Source: Chryseobacterium gleum (GTDB lineage: Bacteria; Bacteroidota; Bacteroidia; Flavobacteriales_D; Crocinitomicaceae). Taken from it: a DNA stretch of 7,186 nucleotides. Below, piece by piece: positions 6,478 to 7,186 of this stretch (the first letter of the stretch is position 1; the number at the start of each line of letters is the position of its first letter). The DNA lies in NCBI GenBank assembly GCA_945877045.1, contig CAMCQW010000099.1:1-7186 (forward strand), read 5' to 3'. A program made the position numbers and the translations under genes. Under the pieces are notes generated by a model. The model was not told the DNA's origin. It saw only the letters and a list, made by a program, of their open reading frames with translations, and did no database searches.

Positions 6478-7186
6478 TATTCCACTTGTAAAATTAAGCC
6501 TTTTAAATACTCGCCTTCTGGATGAAATGCGCTGATCGGATGGTCTGCCGGTTGGTGCAACTGTTCTAAAATTCGAATGTTTCTTCCCGCTTCAATGGCT
6601 GCCGCAATTATGGTATTGGTGAAAAGTTGTTTGTCCACAACTTGTGAGCAGGAAAAAGTAAAAATAATCCCGCCTGGTTTGATTTGCCTAAATACGTGCG
6701 CATTCAAACGCTTGTAGCCTTGGACCGCTTGGTGTCTCTTATCGCGGTGTTTAGCAAATGCAGGTGGATCAATAACTATAATATCGTACGCTTCTTCTAC
6801 TTCTTTTAGGTATTCCATAGCGTCTGCAACAATACACGCATGATTTCCTTTAAATGTATTTAGTAAGATATTTTCTTCGGTTAATGCAATGGCTTTTTTG
6901 GAACTATCTAAGGAATGAACAATGTTTGCTCCTTTATACAGCGCTTGTAAGCTGAATCCACCTGAATAGCAAAAAGTGTTCAATATCTTTTTCCCTTTTG
7001 CATACCTGCCAAGGATCGCCCGGTTTTCTCTTTGGTCAATGAAAAACCCTGTTTTTTGTCCATTTATCCAATCAATATGGTAATTAACGCCATTTTCCAT
7101 TGCTTGATGAGGTAGCTCACATGCGCCAAATAAATAAGCGTCTTCGATCTCATTTTTGGTCGATAGCGTATCGGAAGATTTTGAAT
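6477..7186 (-). CDS. rlmI: RlmI-like class I SAM-dependent 23S rRNA methyltransferase, C-terminal part
   Basis: The frame is open to the right edge and shows the last 235 residues. The family (RlmI methylates C1962 of 23S rRNA at carbon 5 in E. coli) is about 390 residues with an N-terminal PUA domain, so that domain lies outside the window. Visible motifs are GQKTGFFIDQRENR (about 7061-7020), the SAM-binding LNTFCYSGGF (6983-6954), the IDPPAFAKHR motif IV (6773-6744) and TFSCSQ, whose Cys at 6650-6648 fits the catalytic cysteine of m5C enzymes. An internal ATG at 7100 is not the real start: coding with family-like sequence continues upstream of it, and the conserved KTGFF block lies only 15 residues after it. 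The MATE ATG overlaps its stop by one base. The exact target base is inferred from the family, not shown. Confidence 0.9.
   Translation of the reverse strand, partial: SKSSDTLSTKNEIEDAYLFGACELPHQAMENGVNYHIDWINGQKTGFFIDQRENRAILGRYAKGKKILNTFCYSGGFSLQALYKGANIVHSLDSSKKAIALTEENILLNTFKGNHACIVADAMEYLKEVEEAYDIIVIDPPAFAKHRDKRHQAVQGYKRLNAHVFRQIKPGGIIFTFSCSQVVDKQLFTNTIIAAAIEAGRNIRILEQLHQPADHPISAFHPEGEYLKGLILQVE

Noticed and set aside
7098..7100. ATG at 7100 as the start of the methyltransferase
   Set aside because: The same frame stays open to the window edge with plausible coding sequence, and RlmI-family proteins have a much longer N-terminal part.

Overview
This AT-rich window carries eight protein-coding genes, all on the minus strand, so transcription runs from right to left. 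Both ends are cut by the window edge. Several features suggest a member of the Bacteroidota, probably Flavobacteriales-like. Shine-Dalgarno sequences are absent or weak. Several proteins (aspartate kinase, GpsA, Fmt, FeoB) have motif variants and C-terminal segments that I associate with that phylum. A TAnnTTTG-type -7 box also lies in front of feoA. The organism call is inference from gene style, not from a marker gene.

In transcription order: (1) the C-terminal 235 residues of an RlmI-like 23S rRNA cytosine methyltransferase; (2) a 12-helix MATE-family efflux protein whose ATG overlaps the previous stop in a TAATG junction; (3) fmt, methionyl-tRNA formyltransferase, which starts at a TTG inside the end of the MATE gene; (4) a 117-residue helical protein of unknown function; (5) gpsA, NAD(P)-dependent glycerol-3-phosphate dehydrogenase; (6) a monofunctional lysC-type aspartate kinase 12 bases after gpsA; (7) feoA; and (8) the first 356 codons of feoB.

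The first three genes are tightly coupled by overlaps and probably form one transcript. gpsA and lysC form a second tight pair. feoA and feoB form a ferrous-iron uptake operon. Its 68-base upstream gap holds a perfect 7-4-7 inverted repeat and a consensus -7 box just before the feoA ATG. This is the most interesting regulatory spot in the window. Functionally the set is mixed housekeeping: rRNA modification, initiator-tRNA formylation, phospholipid precursor synthesis, entry into the aspartate amino-acid family, and Fe2+ uptake.

No stretch longer than 85 bases lacks a gene. I found no tRNA, rRNA, CRISPR array, insertion sequence, phage gene or convincing strong terminator. I see no evidence of an undescribed multi-gene system here. 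The helical orphan between fmt and gpsA and the feoAB control region are the two items most worth following up.
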